Shown here one piece after another: positions 27,829 to 36,412 of a DNA stretch of 64,000 nt. The stretch is taken from assembly GCF_002939865.1 (NCBI RefSeq), contig NZ_MDEE01000025.1, positions 1-64,000 of the forward strand, given 5' to 3'. The stretch comes from Xanthomonas dyei. GTDB taxonomy: Bacteria > Pseudomonadota > Gammaproteobacteria > Xanthomonadales > Xanthomonadaceae. The translations under genes and the position numbers were made by a program. The notes beneath the pieces were generated by a model that made no database searches, was not told the DNA's origin, and saw only the letters and a program-made list of their open reading frames with translations. Within the stretch, counting starts at the first letter, position 1. Each line of letters opens with the position of its first letter.

Positions 27829-29364
27829 TTACAACGGCCCGCGTTCCCACGGCCCGGTGATGGCCAGGGTAATCCCCGGTGTCTGGATGTTGACGAACAA
27901 GGTGCGCGCCAACGGGTCCCAGCAGGCGCCGCAGAACTCGGTGTCGCGATAATCGCCTTCGGCAATGGTCTTGCCGGCATCGGCAATCTGCTGCGAGGTG
28001 AGCTGCACGTTGTTCTTGGCCAGATAGAACGATTCGCCGTTGCGGGTCAGGCCCAGCAAGCGCGCGCCGGGGCCGTATTCGTCCGGGCTTTCGCCGCCGT
28101 CTTCGCACAGCACCACGCCGCCGCGCGCACTGACGGTGACGTTGTCCGGGTTGTGCGCCGCCAGCTGATTGCCGCTGACGAACAGCGCGCTCAGGCGCTG
28201 GGTGAACAGGTCCAGCACCCACACCGCGCCATTGCCGTAACCGCGCCGGCCCTGTGCATCCACACCGGTGCTGGTGTCGACGATGAATAGCTTGCCGTAG
28301 CTGTACCAGATACCTTCGCCGCGGCTCATGCGTAGCGCACCGTCGGCCCAGGCTTGCGCGAACGGCCCGCTCAAGGTGTCGTTGGCGCCGATGTCGGCAA
28401 AGCCCGCCGGTGCGGCGATGCTGTCCAGATCGGGTTCGCTGATATCCACCCATTCCAGCTGGAACTGCTGGCCGATGCTGGCCACGGTGAGGTCGGCATT
28501 GCGACGTCCGCGCACGCGCGCGGCCTGCAGCCGGCCGCCGTTTTCCAGCGAGCCATTACGGCCGCGGCGGTCGTTGGGAATGAAGCGATACAGGCCGGCC
28601 TTGTTGCGGTCGTCTTCGGTGAGATAGACGATGCCGGTGCGCGGATCGATCGCCACCGCCTCATGGCTGAAACGGCCCAGCCCTACCAGCGGGCGGCCGG
28701 TGGTGCGGTGGTTGTCGGGGTCCACTTCGAACACATAGCCGTGCTTGCGGCCGGTGCTGGAGACCGCGTTGGTCTTGATCTCTTCGCAGCTCAGCCAGGT
28801 GCCCCAAGGGGTCGGCCCGCCGGCGCAGTTGACCAGGGTGCCGCCCAGGCTGGGCTCCAGGCTGCCCCAGCCACGGCGGCCGTAACTCAGCGTGGTGGTG
28901 CCGCCGCCGGCCTGTTGGATGCCGCTGACGATGCCGGTGTCGTACATGGCCGGTGCGCGGAACGGGCTGCCGGCGCCGCGCTCATGGTTACGGATCAGCA
29001 CGTATTCCAGACCGCGCAGCGGGTCGCTGCCCGGCCGCCAATCCGGCCGGCGCAGGCCGACCACGGCCATGCCGTCGTGGCGGTCGGGGCAGGGCTGGCC
29101 ATCGTCCATGCGATCGCCGCTCCAGCCGAACGAGCGGTAGCTGAAACCGCGCGGCAGCTGCAGCAGCGGCAGGCCGGTGCTCTGGTCGGCGACCGGGGCG
29201 AGCGGGCCGTAACGGCTGGGGACCGGTGCGAGTCGCACCGACGGGGAGGTGGCGGCCTGGGCCTGGCGCGACTGCAATGCGCCCAAGCTGCCAAGGGCGC
29301 CGGCGGCCATGACGGCGGCGCTGCCCTTGAGAACCTGGCGGCGGGCGGGATCGAAAATCGGCAT
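27829..29364 (-). CDS. phoX: PhoX-family alkaline phosphatase (DUF839)
   Basis: A 511-residue PhoX-like protein. Family enzymes are calcium/iron-dependent phosphatases exported folded by the Tat system. Here the N-terminus has R8-R9-QVLKG and a hydrophobic stretch ending QAQA near residue 37, a Tat-type signal. Conserved pieces: YVLIRNHE, GTWLSCEE, RFSHEAVAIDPRTGIVYLTED, then NPDNVTVSARGGVVLCEDGG and EFCGACWDP, where the CEE, ED and CEDG residues correspond to metal ligands. It is transcribed against its neighbours and may be phosphate-regulated, but I see no clear Pho box. Confidence 0.87.
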   Translation of the reverse strand: MPIFDPARRQVLKGSAAVMAAGALGSLGALQSRQAQAATSPSVRLAPVPSRYGPLAPVADQSTGLPLLQLPRGFSYRSFGWSGDRMDDGQPCPDRHDGMAVVGLRRPDWRPGSDPLRGLEYVLIRNHERGAGSPFRAPAMYDTGIVSGIQQAGGGTTTLSYGRRGWGSLEPSLGGTLVNCAGGPTPWGTWLSCEEIKTNAVSSTGRKHGYVFEVDPDNHRTTGRPLVGLGRFSHEAVAIDPRTGIVYLTEDDRNKAGLYRFIPNDRRGRNGSLENGGRLQAARVRGRRNADLTVASIGQQFQLEWVDISEPDLDSIAAPAGFADIGANDTLSGPFAQAWADGALRMSRGEGIWYSYGKLFIVDTSTGVDAQGRRGYGNGAVWVLDLFTQRLSALFVSGNQLAAHNPDNVTVSARGGVVLCEDGGESPDEYGPGARLLGLTRNGESFYLAKNNVQLTSQQIADAGKTIAEGDYRDTEFCGACWDPLARTLFVNIQTPGITLAITGPWERGPL

Positions 29365-29485
29365 CGAACGACTCCTGCGTGGCTGGGTGGTCGGGCGACA
29401 CTAAGTGCCGGCTGTAACCACGCCATGACACGCAACGACAAATCGCCACGGACTGCCCAGGCTGTGACGCGGATATCATGGACGG

Positions 29486-29956
29486 ATGAAATGCCGACTC
29501 ATCGCCACCGGCGAACGCGCACCGGCCTGGGTGGCGCAAGGTTTTGCCGAATATCAAAAACGTCTGTCGCACTGGATGCCGCTGGAGCTGGTCGAGATCG
29601 AACCCGGCCTGCGCGGCAAGGGACGCGATGGGCAACGCGCCATCGACGACGAAGGCCGTCGCGTCATCGCCGCGCTGCCCAAGAACGCGCATGTCGTGGC
29701 GCTGGATGTGCCCGGTCGCCCGCTGAGTTCGGAGCAACTCGCCCAGCGCATGGAACATTGGCGCGGGCAGGGGCGCGACCTGGCCTTCCTGATCGGCGGC
29801 CCGGAAGGCCACGCGGCCGAGGTGCTGAAGAATGCCGACGAAAGCTGGTCGATCGGCCCGCTCACCTTGCCGCACATGCTGGTGCGCCTGATCGTGGCCG
29901 AGCAGCTGTACCGCGCTGCGGCGATGCTGGCCAATCATCCGTATCACCGGGCGTAA
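29486..29956 (+). CDS. rlmH: 23S rRNA pseudouridine-1915 N3-methyltransferase
   Basis: A 156-residue SPOUT methyltransferase that methylates pseudouridine 1915 of 23S rRNA in the assembled 70S ribosome. Motifs in order: MKCRLIATGERAP, YQKRL, ALDVPGRPLSSEQLAQ, DLAFLIGGPEGH and the C-terminal knot LTLPHMLVRLIVAEQLYRAA ending NHPYHRA. Length equals the E. coli protein (155). It is directly followed by a decayed in-frame duplicate of its last third. Confidence 0.96.
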   Translation: MKCRLIATGERAPAWVAQGFAEYQKRLSHWMPLELVEIEPGLRGKGRDGQRAIDDEGRRVIAALPKNAHVVALDVPGRPLSSEQLAQRMEHWRGQGRDLAFLIGGPEGHAAEVLKNADESWSIGPLTLPHMLVRLIVAEQLYRAAAMLANHPYHRA

Positions 29957-30151
29957 TGGCGTCATGACGTCGTGCCGAGCGCGGTGCAGCTTGCGTCATC
30001 AGAGCGGCTGATCGCCAAAACCCGCGAGATCGGCCCGCTCACGCTGCCACACATGTCGGTGCATTTGAGTGTGGCCGAGCAGTGGCGTCGCGCTGCGGCG
30101 ATGCTGACCAATCACTCGATGCTGACCAATCACTCGATTCAGCGTGCTTGA
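29957..30151 (+). pseudogene. Decayed tandem duplicate of the rlmH 3' end
   Basis: Directly after the rlmH TAA and in the same frame, the sequence reads on for 64 codons to a TGA at 30149. Its second half repeats the rlmH knot: EIGPLTLPHMSVHLSVAEQ then RRAAAMLTNHS, against SIGPLTLPHMLVRLIVAEQ and YRAAAMLANHP in rlmH. The copies lie 177 bp apart (a multiple of three). An 18-bp unit is itself doubled at 30101-30136, giving MLTNHSMLTNHS. There is no own start with a ribosome-binding site, so it looks like a remnant of a duplication. Confidence 0.8.
30101..30136 (+). repeat. 18-bp direct repeat inside the rlmH remnant
   Basis: ATGCTGACCAATCACTCG occurs twice head to tail. Confidence 0.95.
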
Positions 30152-30538
30152 CGGCGTCTGCGTCAGCACGCAACGGCTTGCTCGATAGCGCGACTGCGCA
30201 ACGTCTGCTCAGCTTCCGGACGAATGCGACCCGAAGCGATGGACGAGGCGTGTCGCGCGCTGTTGCCGGTTTTGATCGCGTCGGCGGGATCCGTCGTGCT
30301 GCTCGCTCGCTTCCTTCTGTTGGCCGCCTCTCGCCCATCGATGCGGCGGGTCGTCACTTGCGCTCCCAGTGGTCATTCGGCAGGCGAAGGACACTGCGGC
30401 GTGGCCGCTACGCTTGCTGCTTGGCGCGTGCGTTCGTGGCGGAATAGTTGGCGCCAGCGTGTGCGTAGAGGTTCGCAGTGGTGCGGCGGCCGCAGTTGCA
30501 GGCCGCCGCGTCGGTCCACGCTTCAATTCAACGAAGCT
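30152..30538. other. Intergenic gap, no gene seen
   Basis: A 387-bp convergent gap between the rlmH remnant and the TonB-like gene. Short open frames exist, but none shows a ribosome-binding site or family resemblance. Confidence 0.55.
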
Positions 30539-31213
30539 TCAATTCAACGAAAAGCTCACCGGCACCAATCCGTAGGCCTGCACGGCCTGGCCATTCTGCA
30601 TCGCCGGTTGGAAGCGCCAGCTGCGTAGCACCTGGCTACGCGCGGCCAGATCGAGTGCGCGATGACCGCTGCTGGTTTGCACGCTCACTTCGGCCGGGCG
30701 TCCATCGGTACCCACCAGCACGCGCAGCAGCACCGTGCCTTGCTGCCCCGCACGCAATGCAGCCACCGGGTAGCTCGGTGCGGGCGAGCTCAGATACTGC
30801 AGCTGACCCGCCTCGATCGGCCCGCTCGGTGCAGCGATGGTGGGCGCGCTGTCCATCGCAGTGTCGGCTGCCGGAAGGGCAACCGTTGCGCTGTCGACCA
30901 CTGGTGTCTGGTTTATGAGAGGAGTCGGCACCTGCACCGGAACTGGCACGGTCTTCGGTGGTGTATGCGTCTTGGGCGTGAACCTCACCGTGACCGGGAA
31001 TACCAGCGGCGGCGGTGGGGCGGTCGGTATCGTGATCGGCATGACCCAGCGCGGCTCGGGTGGCGGTTGCGGAACCGCCCGATGCGACAGCGGAATCAGC
31101 AACAAGCCGCCGGCCAGCAGATGCAGCGCCACGGCCGTGCTCATCGCCAGGACGCGCGAGGTGTCGATGCCAAGGGGACGGGAAGAAACCTGCGATTGCG
31201 TGCGAACCATCAT
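30539..31213 (-). CDS. TonB-like energy transducer
   Basis: A 224-residue TonB-family protein. Order of parts: short cytoplasmic leader, one membrane anchor (about 22-40, VLAMSTAVALHLLAGGLLLIP in pieces), a Pro-rich periplasmic spacer (about 48-105, with PPPEPRW, APPPPLVFP and PKTVPVPVQVPTP), and a C-terminal TonB domain (about 145-224: YPVAALRAGQQGTVLLRV, DGRPAEVSVQTSSG, VLRSWRFQPA). It couples the proton gradient to outer-membrane receptors. It follows the large receptor gene on the same strand after about 300 bp with hairpins between, so partner function is likely. Start ATG at 31213 or the next codon (31210). Confidence 0.88.
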   Translation of the reverse strand: MMVRTQSQVSSRPLGIDTSRVLAMSTAVALHLLAGGLLLIPLSHRAVPQPPPEPRWVMPITIPTAPPPPLVFPVTVRFTPKTHTPPKTVPVPVQVPTPLINQTPVVDSATVALPAADTAMDSAPTIAAPSGPIEAGQLQYLSSPAPSYPVAALRAGQQGTVLLRVLVGTDGRPAEVSVQTSSGHRALDLAARSQVLRSWRFQPAMQNGQAVQAYGLVPVSFSLN

Positions 31214-31433
31214 CCACCTCCAAAAACGGAACTGCGGAAAGGACCAGCGCGGCCCGGACGCACTACACCATCCGGTAGCGTAGGTTTACCGCAGCGCGCG
31301 CGGCTGCACAAGCATGGCGCGCATCTGCGAGGGACATGCCACATCGCAGAGGATGCCGGAGCGATCTCGCCATCATGTCGATCTCCATAACCAACTGGCT
31401 TTTCAAGGTGCCACTCCACACAAGCACCGGCAT

Positions 31434-31463
31434 GCAAACGCCCAGCCGAAGCTGGGCGTTTGC
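31434..31463 (-). terminator. Hairpin terminator after the TonB-dependent receptor gene
   Basis: GCAAACGCCCAGC and GCTGGGCGTTTGC form a perfect 13-bp stem with a CGAA loop (TTCG on the minus strand), about 58 bp past the receptor stop. The stem itself ends in TTTGC on the minus strand. Confidence 0.75.
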
Positions 31464-31473
31464 GGTAGAAAAG

Positions 31474-31495
31474 CCCAGCCCATTGCGGGGCTGGG
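31474..31495 (-). terminator. First hairpin after the TonB-dependent receptor gene
   Basis: CCCAGCCC and GGGCTGGG, 8-bp stem, followed on the minus strand by CTTTTCT. Together with 31434-31463 it forms a double terminator that would reduce read-through into the TonB-like gene. Confidence 0.65.
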
Positions 31496-31520
31496 AAAGC
31501 GACGCTGACGGGAGAGTGCG

Positions 31521-34500
31521 TCAGTAGTCGTACGACACCGAGAACATCGCGTAGCGGGGCTGGGTGAAAAACGCGCCCATGTTGTAGGTGTTGGACAGGG
31601 TGAACGGGCCGTCTTCCCAGGTGGAATCGACCTGCTGCGGCTTGCGCTCGTTGAAGATGTTGAAGGCCTGCAGCGTCATGGCGAGCTTGTTGTCGGCGAA
31701 CGCGGGGCGATAGGTCAGGCCGAGGTCGACGATCTTGGTCCACGGCAAACGACCGGCATCGCCTGGACGCGAGGGCTGCCCGTTGCAGATGTGGTACGAC
31801 GAGCGATAACCCACCGGGTCGCCGGCATCGGAGTCCTCGCTGATGCCGTTGATGCTCACATACCCCAGGCAGGATTTCGGCGTGCCGGACAGCACCCGGA
31901 TGTTGCCTGCAAGCAACCACTCGGGCGCGATCTGGTAAGAACCGTAAATCTTGATCTGGTGGCGACGATCGTTGGCCAGATAGCCGCCCGAGTACCACAT
32001 CAGCGCAGCGGCATCCCAGTCCTGGGTCTTGGAGACATCGGTCTGGCCGATATCGGATTTGATCTGGCCTTCGGTATTGCCGAAGTTGCGCGACCAGGTG
32101 TAATCAATGCGACCTTCCCACTTGCCGTCGAACGGATGTTGCAGGAACAGGTCCACCGCCAGATAGGTGCGCTTGGCCTTCTTGTCGAACCCCCAGTCCG
32201 ACGGCGACATCGACACCGATGTGCGGCCGGAGCCATCCAGGTTGGCCAGGCTGAAAGAGTTGGTTTCGCCGGGATTGAAGATGATGCAGCCGGGCACGTT
32301 GACGGTGCTGGGATCCACGCCGATCGCGGTCAACTTGGTGCGCATCCGGTCGGCGTAGCAGACGTCGTCGATGGTGGCGCCCAGCGAGCGGTAAGTGGCC
32401 TTGGCACCAGTCACCCAGTTCTCGCCAAGCGTCTTGTCGAAGCCGAGCATGAACTCGTCCTGGTACATCGACTTCAGATCGGTGGCGGCGATACCGGCCG
32501 CATCCGGAGCCTGGCCGCATTCCAGCCCGGCGGAGACCACATTGCCGGAACAGGTAAAACCTGCAGAGGCATCCACCGCCACCGGTGTCAGGCCGGTCGG
32601 ATTGCCTTGCGCGTCGATGCCGCTGTAAGTGAAGTACTCGTTGGTGAACGTGGACGGCGAAGCGCCACGGATCGCCACGCTGTTGGGGAGCGCCAGATAA
32701 TAACGGCCAGCGTTGCCATACACCTTGAGCGAGGAATCGCCGAACACGTCCCAGCTCACGCCCAGGCGCGGAGCCCATTGGTCGCCGCTGCGCACGTAGG
32801 GGACGCCAACGTCATTGAAGTTGGTGAACTTGTCGTTGCGGATGCCCAACGTCAGCAGCAAGGTGTCGGTGGCCTGCCATTTGTCTTCGAGGAAGTAGGC
32901 TTTCTGTTCCACCGACATGCTGGTGGCAGTGTTGAACACGGTCTGGTTGACGAAATAGCCATTGCCACCGGCCGGACCAACGCCGAGTGCGACGCGAATC
33001 GGCGAGGTGGGGCGCGAGGAGCGGCCGTAGGTCCAGGTATAGCCGGGGCCGGTGGTAATGACGCCTTCGTTGCTGGCATCGAAGTGCATGTTGTCCACGC
33101 CCGCCGTCAGCGTGTGGGCGCCCAGCACATACTCCAGATCGACCCGCAGGCCGCGGGTGGTGTTTTCGCCGTCGCGTGCCTGGCTGGAGGTCTGGTTGTT
33201 GCGGATCTCGCGGCCGCCGGTGATGGCCGGGTCCTGCAGATTGGTGCTGTTGAGTTGCGGCGCGGTGCTGGGGTTGTTGCGGAAGTCGGTCTGGCGGCTC
33301 TTGCCGTACGTCGCGCTCAGGGTGAGGTCATCGGTGATGTAGCTGGTGTACTTGCCGATGTAGTAACGGTCGTTGACCTTGACGGTGTCGGCAAAGGCGC
33401 CAGCGGCGTCGCCGCCAAGATCGGGATAACCCAGAAAGTCGCTGTAGGCGCCACCTTCGCGGTAATTGTTCTTGATGCCGGTCAGTTCGAGGATATTGCT
33501 GTCGTTGATGTTCCAGTCGATCTTGGCGTAGAGCTTGGGCTCATCGATGCGGTAGTTGTTGCGGCCGATCACCGGGTCGTCGCGGCGCGAGGTCGACACG
33601 CCTTCGCTGCGCTCCTGCTCGGCGGCGACGAAGACGAACAGGCGGTCTTCGATCAACGGCCCACCGGCGTAGACGCTGTAGACCGTATTCCAGAGCTGGT
33701 CGTCCTTGCGGCTGCGGTACAAGGTACCTGGCAGGCTCTGATCGCTGTATTCATAGCCGTCCGGTGGCGTGGTCGAGGGATAGAACACGTTCTTGTTGTC
33801 GCTCGACAACGATTTCGGACGCCACAGCACCTGCGTGCCGAAATGCCACTCGTTGGTGCCGCGCTTGCCGACCTGGCTGAGTACGCCACCGGCCGAACGC
33901 CCATAACGCGCGCTGTAACCGCCGGTGTAGGTTTCCTGCTGATCGATGGCGCCAAACGGCAGGGTGACGCCGCCGATGTTGGAGAGCGGGTTGGAGGTGA
34001 GATAGCCGTTGAGGTAATAGGCGTTTTCGGTGACGCCGGCGCCGCCGAAGGAAATCGCATTGCCGAAATAGCCGCTGCCTTGCACAGCGCCTGGTGACAA
34101 GAGCGCAATGGCTTCTCCCGAGCGCGCCAGCGGCAAACGCTGCAGCTGCTCGGCGGTAATCACCGTGCGCGAGGCGGTGGCGGAGACATCCACCGGCGAG
34201 ATGTTTTTGCCGGTCACCGTGATGGTGCCCAGGTTGGTGGCCTCGGACGAGGTACTGCTAGCAAACGACACATCGGTGCCCGCACCGACGCGCAGGGCGA
34301 TGTTCTTGCGTGTTTCGACGGCCTGGCCGTCGCGTTGCAAGGTGACCGTGTAAGTGCCGACGGGAAGATTGCCGATGGTGTAGCGCCCGTTGGCGTCCAC
34401 GCTCGCTGTGCGCGAGAAACCGGTATCGCTTTGTGCCGTGACGGTTGCACCCGCGTCAGCGGGCGCGCTGCCGTAGATCCCTGCAGTGGTGCTTTGCGCG

Positions 34501-34643
34501 GCGGCAGTGCCGGAGACCAGCACACCGACGGCGCCGCTCAACGCAAGAGCAAGCACGCTGATGCGGGAATAGCGTGCACGCGAAGATGCATGACGCGATG
34601 GCGGATGGAACGTGCGCTTCGAAGCGGCGTGGCCGGTCATCAT
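31521..34643 (-). CDS. TonB-dependent receptor with carboxypeptidase-like N-domain (Oar-like)
   Basis: A 1040-residue outer-membrane receptor. It has a signal peptide (basic leader to about residue 25, hydrophobic VLALALSGAVGVLVSGTAAA in pieces, cleavage after AAA/AQS near 50), then a CarboxypepD_reg-like domain (about 55-120: GATVTAQSDTG, GRYTIGNLPVGTYTVTL), the plug domain (SARTVITAEQLQRLPLARSGEAI-like, about 150-260, with YLNGYLTSNP and YSARYGRSAGGV) and a beta barrel ending in MFSVSYDY with the terminal aromatic. Such Oar-type receptors import unknown large substrates or peptides. The ATG at 34643 is preceded by GGAGAGAGAG, which decides the start over an upstream ATG. A TonB-like gene lies downstream. 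Confidence 0.93.
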   Translation of the reverse strand: MMTGHAASKRTFHPPSRHASSRARYSRISVLALALSGAVGVLVSGTAAAQSTTAGIYGSAPADAGATVTAQSDTGFSRTASVDANGRYTIGNLPVGTYTVTLQRDGQAVETRKNIALRVGAGTDVSFASSTSSEATNLGTITVTGKNISPVDVSATASRTVITAEQLQRLPLARSGEAIALLSPGAVQGSGYFGNAISFGGAGVTENAYYLNGYLTSNPLSNIGGVTLPFGAIDQQETYTGGYSARYGRSAGGVLSQVGKRGTNEWHFGTQVLWRPKSLSSDNKNVFYPSTTPPDGYEYSDQSLPGTLYRSRKDDQLWNTVYSVYAGGPLIEDRLFVFVAAEQERSEGVSTSRRDDPVIGRNNYRIDEPKLYAKIDWNINDSNILELTGIKNNYREGGAYSDFLGYPDLGGDAAGAFADTVKVNDRYYIGKYTSYITDDLTLSATYGKSRQTDFRNNPSTAPQLNSTNLQDPAITGGREIRNNQTSSQARDGENTTRGLRVDLEYVLGAHTLTAGVDNMHFDASNEGVITTGPGYTWTYGRSSRPTSPIRVALGVGPAGGNGYFVNQTVFNTATSMSVEQKAYFLEDKWQATDTLLLTLGIRNDKFTNFNDVGVPYVRSGDQWAPRLGVSWDVFGDSSLKVYGNAGRYYLALPNSVAIRGASPSTFTNEYFTYSGIDAQGNPTGLTPVAVDASAGFTCSGNVVSAGLECGQAPDAAGIAATDLKSMYQDEFMLGFDKTLGENWVTGAKATYRSLGATIDDVCYADRMRTKLTAIGVDPSTVNVPGCIIFNPGETNSFSLANLDGSGRTSVSMSPSDWGFDKKAKRTYLAVDLFLQHPFDGKWEGRIDYTWSRNFGNTEGQIKSDIGQTDVSKTQDWDAAALMWYSGGYLANDRRHQIKIYGSYQIAPEWLLAGNIRVLSGTPKSCLGYVSINGISEDSDAGDPVGYRSSYHICNGQPSRPGDAGRLPWTKIVDLGLTYRPAFADNKLAMTLQAFNIFNERKPQQVDSTWEDGPFTLSNTYNMGAFFTQPRYAMFSVSYDY

Positions 34644-34970
34644 CTCTCTCTCCAGAGGAGCGCCATCACGAATATGACGGTGCGCTGACAACCGATGCTA
34701 GAGAGCTGTAGAGCCTGCTTAAAGAACGATTTCTCTAAATTTCATGTTTTTTTAAGCACAAACGTCAAAAATCGCCTATTCACATCAATCAAAGTGTGGA
34801 ATTGGGCACTTGTAAGTTACCTGCTTTCAGGTAGGACAGCGAAATTTGCCGACTGATATCACGCTCAGGTTTCGCGTCTCCGCAGGAGGATTCCGCAACA
34901 GCGCTCCGCGAACAACACTGCCCTCCGAGGAGGGCAGTGCGAGACATGCTTCGGGACGGTATCTGCGTCT
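34644..34970. other. AT-rich promoter region of the receptor gene
   Basis: A 327-bp gap between the SIMPL gene and the receptor gene (both minus strand). About 34715-34800 is unusually AT-rich. On the minus strand it holds TTGACG (about 34773-34768) as a possible -35, and an inverted repeat GCTTAAA/TTTAAGC (34717-34723, 34751-34757). Assignment of the -10 is not clear. Confidence 0.45.
34916..34939 (-). terminator. Hairpin terminator after the SIMPL gene
   Basis: CACTGCCCTC and GAGGGCAGTG, a perfect 10-bp stem with a CGAG loop, 32 bp past the stop; the minus-strand tail is TTGTT. Confidence 0.7.
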
Positions 34971-35708
34971 TCAGCGACCCAGCTCGAAGGTCACATCCAG
35001 CGTGATCGACAGCGTGCTCTCGCCGGGCGCCACTTGGGTGTCCATTTCGGCCTTGGCCGAGCGCAGCGAGGCGGCCATCATCATCGGGCGTACTACGCCG
35101 CCACCGCCGCGGCCTTCGGAGATGCTGACAATGCGCCGCACCTTCAGGCCCAGCGACTTGGCATAGGTGTCGGCACGGGCCTGGGCTTTTTTCAGCGCGG
35201 CCACGCGGGCCTCGTCGTAGGCAGGTTCGGGCTGGTCGACCGAGAAGCTGGGGCCGTTGATGTCGTTGGCACCCTGGGCCACCAGTGTGTCGAGCACCTT
35301 GCCGAGCTTGGAGATGTCGCGCACCTTCAGGCTGACCGTGTTGCTGGCCTGATAGCCGATGATCTTCGGCGCTTCGTTTTCCTTGTAGGTGTATTGCGGG
35401 CTCAGGTTGATGCCGCTGGTCTGCACGTCCTTGTCGGCGATGCCGGCGGCCTTGACCGCAGTCATGACCTTGCTCATCTGTTCGGCGTTCTGGCGCATGG
35501 CGGCGTTGCTGTCAGCAGCCTGTGTGACCACGCCAGCAGACAGGGTGGCGATATCCGGCACGCGCTTGGCTTCCGCTTCGGCCGACACGTTGAGCAGGGT
35601 GCCGTCGTTGGGAATGGTATAGCTCGACGCGGATTGGGCGTGTGCGGTCATGGCGGTTCCGGCAGCGATGGACAGGGCCAGCAACAACGGCTTGAGGGTG
35701 GTACGCAT
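34971..35708 (-). CDS. Periplasmic SIMPL-domain protein (DUF541)
   Basis: A 245-residue SIMPL/DUF541 protein. Signal peptide MRTTLKPLLLALSIAAGTAM...AHA with cleavage near residue 24. The SIMPL core follows: LNVSAEAEAKRVPDIATLSAGV, then KDVQTSGINLSPQYTY, YQASNTVSLKVRDISKLG, and AALKKAQARADTYAKSLGL; GRGGGG precedes a final beta strand. Members are periplasmic and have been linked to stress tolerance, without a defined reaction. AAGGAGAT eight bases before the ATG at 35708 fixes the start. It diverges from maf by 131 bp. Confidence 0.87.
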   Translation of the reverse strand: MRTTLKPLLLALSIAAGTAMTAHAQSASSYTIPNDGTLLNVSAEAEAKRVPDIATLSAGVVTQAADSNAAMRQNAEQMSKVMTAVKAAGIADKDVQTSGINLSPQYTYKENEAPKIIGYQASNTVSLKVRDISKLGKVLDTLVAQGANDINGPSFSVDQPEPAYDEARVAALKKAQARADTYAKSLGLKVRRIVSISEGRGGGGVVRPMMMAASLRSAKAEMDTQVAPGESTLSITLDVTFELGR

Positions 35709-35839
35709 GAGATCTCCTTGTCTGTGGTGCGAGCGTGTTGGGAGCTGGATGAATATGTTGTGAGTCGAACGCCGCCGCGCACCCGCTGCCCGCGTTGCGA
35801 AGTCAGCGGGCGAGCGCGGCCAACAGGTATGCTGGGCGG

Positions 35840-36412
35840 ATGCTCTATCTCGCCTCCCGTTCGCCACGCCGACAAGAACTGCTGCAACGCCTGGATGTGC
35901 CGTTTCAGACCCTGGAACTGGACGTGCCCGAGCTGCGCGCGCCCGCCGAATCGCCCGAACAGTACGTGCAGCGCGTTGCGCTGGACAAGGCGCGCGCCGG
36001 CCTTGCGCAGGTGCAGGCGCGCGATGCCGACGCGATCGTGCTGGGCGCCGATACCGAAGTGGTACTGGGCGAGCGCGTGTTCGGCAAGCCGGTCGATGTC
36101 GACGATGCGATCGCGATGCTGCAAGTGTTGTCCGGGCGCACCCACCAGGTACTCACGGCGGTGGTTCTAGTCTGCGCACAGCGCGCCCCGGCGCAGGCCC
36201 TGGTGGTGTCGGAGGTGACCTTCGACACGCTCGATGACGCGCAGATCGCTGCCTATGCCGCCTGTGGCGAGCCCATGGGCAAGGCCGGTGGCTATGCGAT
36301 CCAGGGGCGCGCAGAACGTTTTATCAGCCATTTGTCCGGCAGCTATTCCGGCGTGATGGGATTGCCGCTGCATCACACCTCGCAGTTGCTCACAGCCTTC
36401 GGAGCGCATTGA
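35840..36412 (+). CDS. maf: Maf-type nucleoside triphosphate pyrophosphatase
   Basis: A 190-residue Maf protein, YhdE-like, probably hydrolysing dTTP/UTP and modified nucleotides to monophosphates. Motifs: [14 protein letters not shown] at the start, [17 protein letters not shown] (catalytic Asp near residue 71), [11 protein letters not shown], and the [16 protein letters not shown] segment with [12 protein letters not shown] at the end. Length and motif order are standard. Its TGA overlaps the rng ATG by one base (TGATG), so the two are translationally coupled, a conserved pair in proteobacteria. Confidence 0.95.
   Translation: MLYLASRSPRRQELLQRLDVPFQTLELDVPELRAPAESPEQYVQRVALDKARAGLAQVQARDADAIVLGADTEVVLGERVFGKPVDVDDAIAMLQVLSGRTHQVLTAVVLVCAQRAPAQALVVSEVTFDTLDDAQIAAYAACGEPMGKAGGYAIQGRAERFISHLSGSYSGVMGLPLHHTSQLLTAFGAH

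Noticed and set aside
31791..34097. Long plus-strand open frame opposite the TonB-dependent receptor
   Set aside because: It mirrors the receptor's codons and shows no signal, motif or ribosome-binding site. The receptor itself is certain.
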